Below are positions 62,369-64,000 of a stretch of 64,000 bases of DNA, piece after piece. Position 1 is the stretch's first letter. Every line of letters begins with the position of its first letter. A program made the position numbers and the translations under genes. The notes beneath the pieces are model-generated. The model was not told where the DNA came from and did not search any database. It saw only the letters and a program-made list of their open reading frames with translations. The stretch spans positions 261,584,736 to 261,648,735 of the forward strand of contig NC_061508.1 in assembly GCF_022539505.1 (NCBI RefSeq), given 5' to 3'. This stretch comes from Lolium rigidum. Lineage: Eukaryota > Streptophyta > Magnoliopsida > Poales > Poaceae.

Positions 62369-63763
62369 TGTGATTTGTTACGAACGCATAGTCATTGGCT
62401 AGAGTTAACCAACATGCTCTATAAAGTAAAGGAGCATGGCCATTAACTTGCAAAAAAATAGAAGACATATCTTAAATATTCCCTTCTTCACCTAGCATGT
62501 TGTGTGCTGCCTTTCATCGTATCCCCGATGTACATGCCTCCCTCATTCACGACTTCCACAACTGCATACATCGTCTCAATCTATGGCACTACTGAAAGAT
62601 TAACTACGTATAATAGAGGGGGAAGAATAGGTGATGATCATAAATCTTAATGAATGTTCGCATTATAGCTTGTTTTCTATGGTAGGCTAAACACCGTACA
62701 CATTTAACTCTACTAAAATATATCTTGCGTAAAAATATATCGCAGGTATGTAAATGAGCTAGGAAAAGGGATCACAAACACGAGGATGTGTCATGAGGGT
62801 CGAATAGTTGGATCTATCGGATGTCCTCGCTGGAGAAGCGTAGGACGCGAAGTCATTAACCACAAATACCAATCTGCTTCTCCTTGAGTTAGGGCAGCTA
62901 ATCCATACCCAACCACTAATAGGGGTCTTCACACTAAGTAAACGATCACCGGTCTTCACAAACTCTTAGCTCCTTCACAAATCACCACGAAGTACTAATA
63001 AAAACTATACGACCTCATTTCCATAAGGACTGAAGAGCACTCCTTCGTCGATGGCATACGCCAGGAGCACGTGGCCTCCGTATCAACATGTTTTGGTGCC
63101 CTTGCCGGAGCCTAATGCATCGCTCTGACCGGTGGTGGAGCTCTTGTTAAACCATGGAGGTCACGGCATCATCTGCCGACATCATCGTTGGAATTCTAGG
63201 AGTTGAGCTGCACCGTTACCTTCCGATTGAGCTGCTCCCACCTCTTGTAAAGTAAATAAATCATCAAACATACCTACTGGGTTTGTGGTAGGCCAGAAGG
63301 CATGGCGGAAAAATGTGTGTGAGGGCGTGAAGAAACTAAAATTCGATGTGCACACTACTAGCGGTTGCCTAAAAAGACTTTACGCTACTAGGTGCATCCT
63401 GAAACATGCCCTAGGGTTGCAGAAACTTTATGTAGCCTTGTGCCGGAGTTCATACTACACATGGAGAATGGATATATAATTCATAGTAATTCATTCACGA
63501 ACAACATTAGTTTGTAACCAAATTAGTATTTCATAACCAATTAATAAGAATTGTTCACAAGAAATTATAACCAATAGTTTACATTAAACAAACTATCAAG
63601 TTCCGGCATCATCAATGTCAACGTAGCTGATCTGAGACATCAACTACTACTAAGTAGGAAAAGTTTGAAGACAAATGGTAAGATGTTGGAATCCATGCAC
63701 ATCACATGGGGTTATAGGCAGGCAAAAGTTATTATCTTCGACAACAAATTTGAAGGCACTAAT
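62369..63763. other. Intergenic, nothing recognized
   Basis: No frame with a recognizable domain and no LTR or MITE ends. A moderately GC-rich stretch near 63040-63250 has no supported gene. Confidence 0.4.
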
Positions 63764-64000
63764 CACTATGGGAAAAATATATAGGCGTCACCGTGCAACC
63801 TTTCTTTGCCGTGCGCACAGATAAAAACGCACGGCAAAGACCTTGGCGACGGGAAAGATAGACACAAGCGCACGGCAAAGATACGATTCACGGTAACGAT
63901 GGAAGAGGCCGCACGGCAAAGAAAGGTGCACGGCAATGGCCCAACACACCGCACAACAAAGACTTGGTGCACGGCAAAGGCGTTGGGCATTGCCGTGCCT
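63764..64000 (+). mobile_element. 5' end of another CACTA transposon
   Basis: It starts cactatgggaaaaatatata and is followed by many tttgccgtgcg / gcacggcaaag words, a typical subterminal field. It extends beyond the window. The preceding triplet aat would be one half of the 3-bp target duplication. Confidence 0.8.

Overview
The window is nuclear DNA from a grass, most likely a large-genome Pooideae species (Triticeae or a close ally). The reasons are GT-AG introns, GC-rich grass-type coding exons beside AT-rich intergenic DNA, Stowaway MITEs with CTCCCTCC ends, CACTA transposons with family-specific subterminal repeats, and Athila-type Ty3/Gypsy LTRs starting TGATACGTC. Two runs of 100 N (18859-18958, 49780-49879) are scaffold gaps, so linkage across them is less certain. 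Names of TE families and proteins come from recognition of motifs, not from a search.

Layout. 1-791: 3' end of a Gypsy element. 3043-4007: L-type lectin gene with a transmembrane tail and one frameshift. 5046-5560 (minus): broken B3-domain gene. 7915-11747: the best host gene, three exons, 947 residues, membrane-anchored and ARM-repeat-like. 14164-18858: LTR and 3' region of a minus-strand Gypsy element carrying a spliced gene on the opposite strand. 18959-29141: minus-strand CACTA element with remnants of a TNP2-type transposase and a second En/Spm protein. 29895-30303 (minus): second B3 pseudogene. 31552-45007: a three-level nest, with a Helitron (35573-39482) inside an Athila-type element (33361-43850) inside the 3' LTR of an older Athila-type element. 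47519-48131: Ty1/Copia LTR with primer site. 48604-49779: structured LTR on the minus strand. 49880-53136: minus-strand Athila-type LTR, primer site and gag, interrupted by another LTR. 53822-55670: tandem array with a unit near 157 bp. 55690-56112: CACTA terminus with a 5S-rRNA-derived stretch. 56775-61686: Mutator-like element with long inverted repeats and a 9-bp target duplication, enclosing an intact two-exon zinc-finger (zf-XS-like) gene. 63764-64000: start of another CACTA element.

The genes do not form a pathway. Two look intact (the ARM-like gene and the zf-XS-like gene), one is nearly intact (lectin), and two B3 genes are dead. The rest is transposable elements in nested layers. The most interesting structures are the gene-carrying Mutator-like element, the antisense spliced gene in the Gypsy element, and short structural or regulatory modules inside the elements: polypurine-tract copies, hairpins, and a tRNA-like and a 5S-like pol III module.
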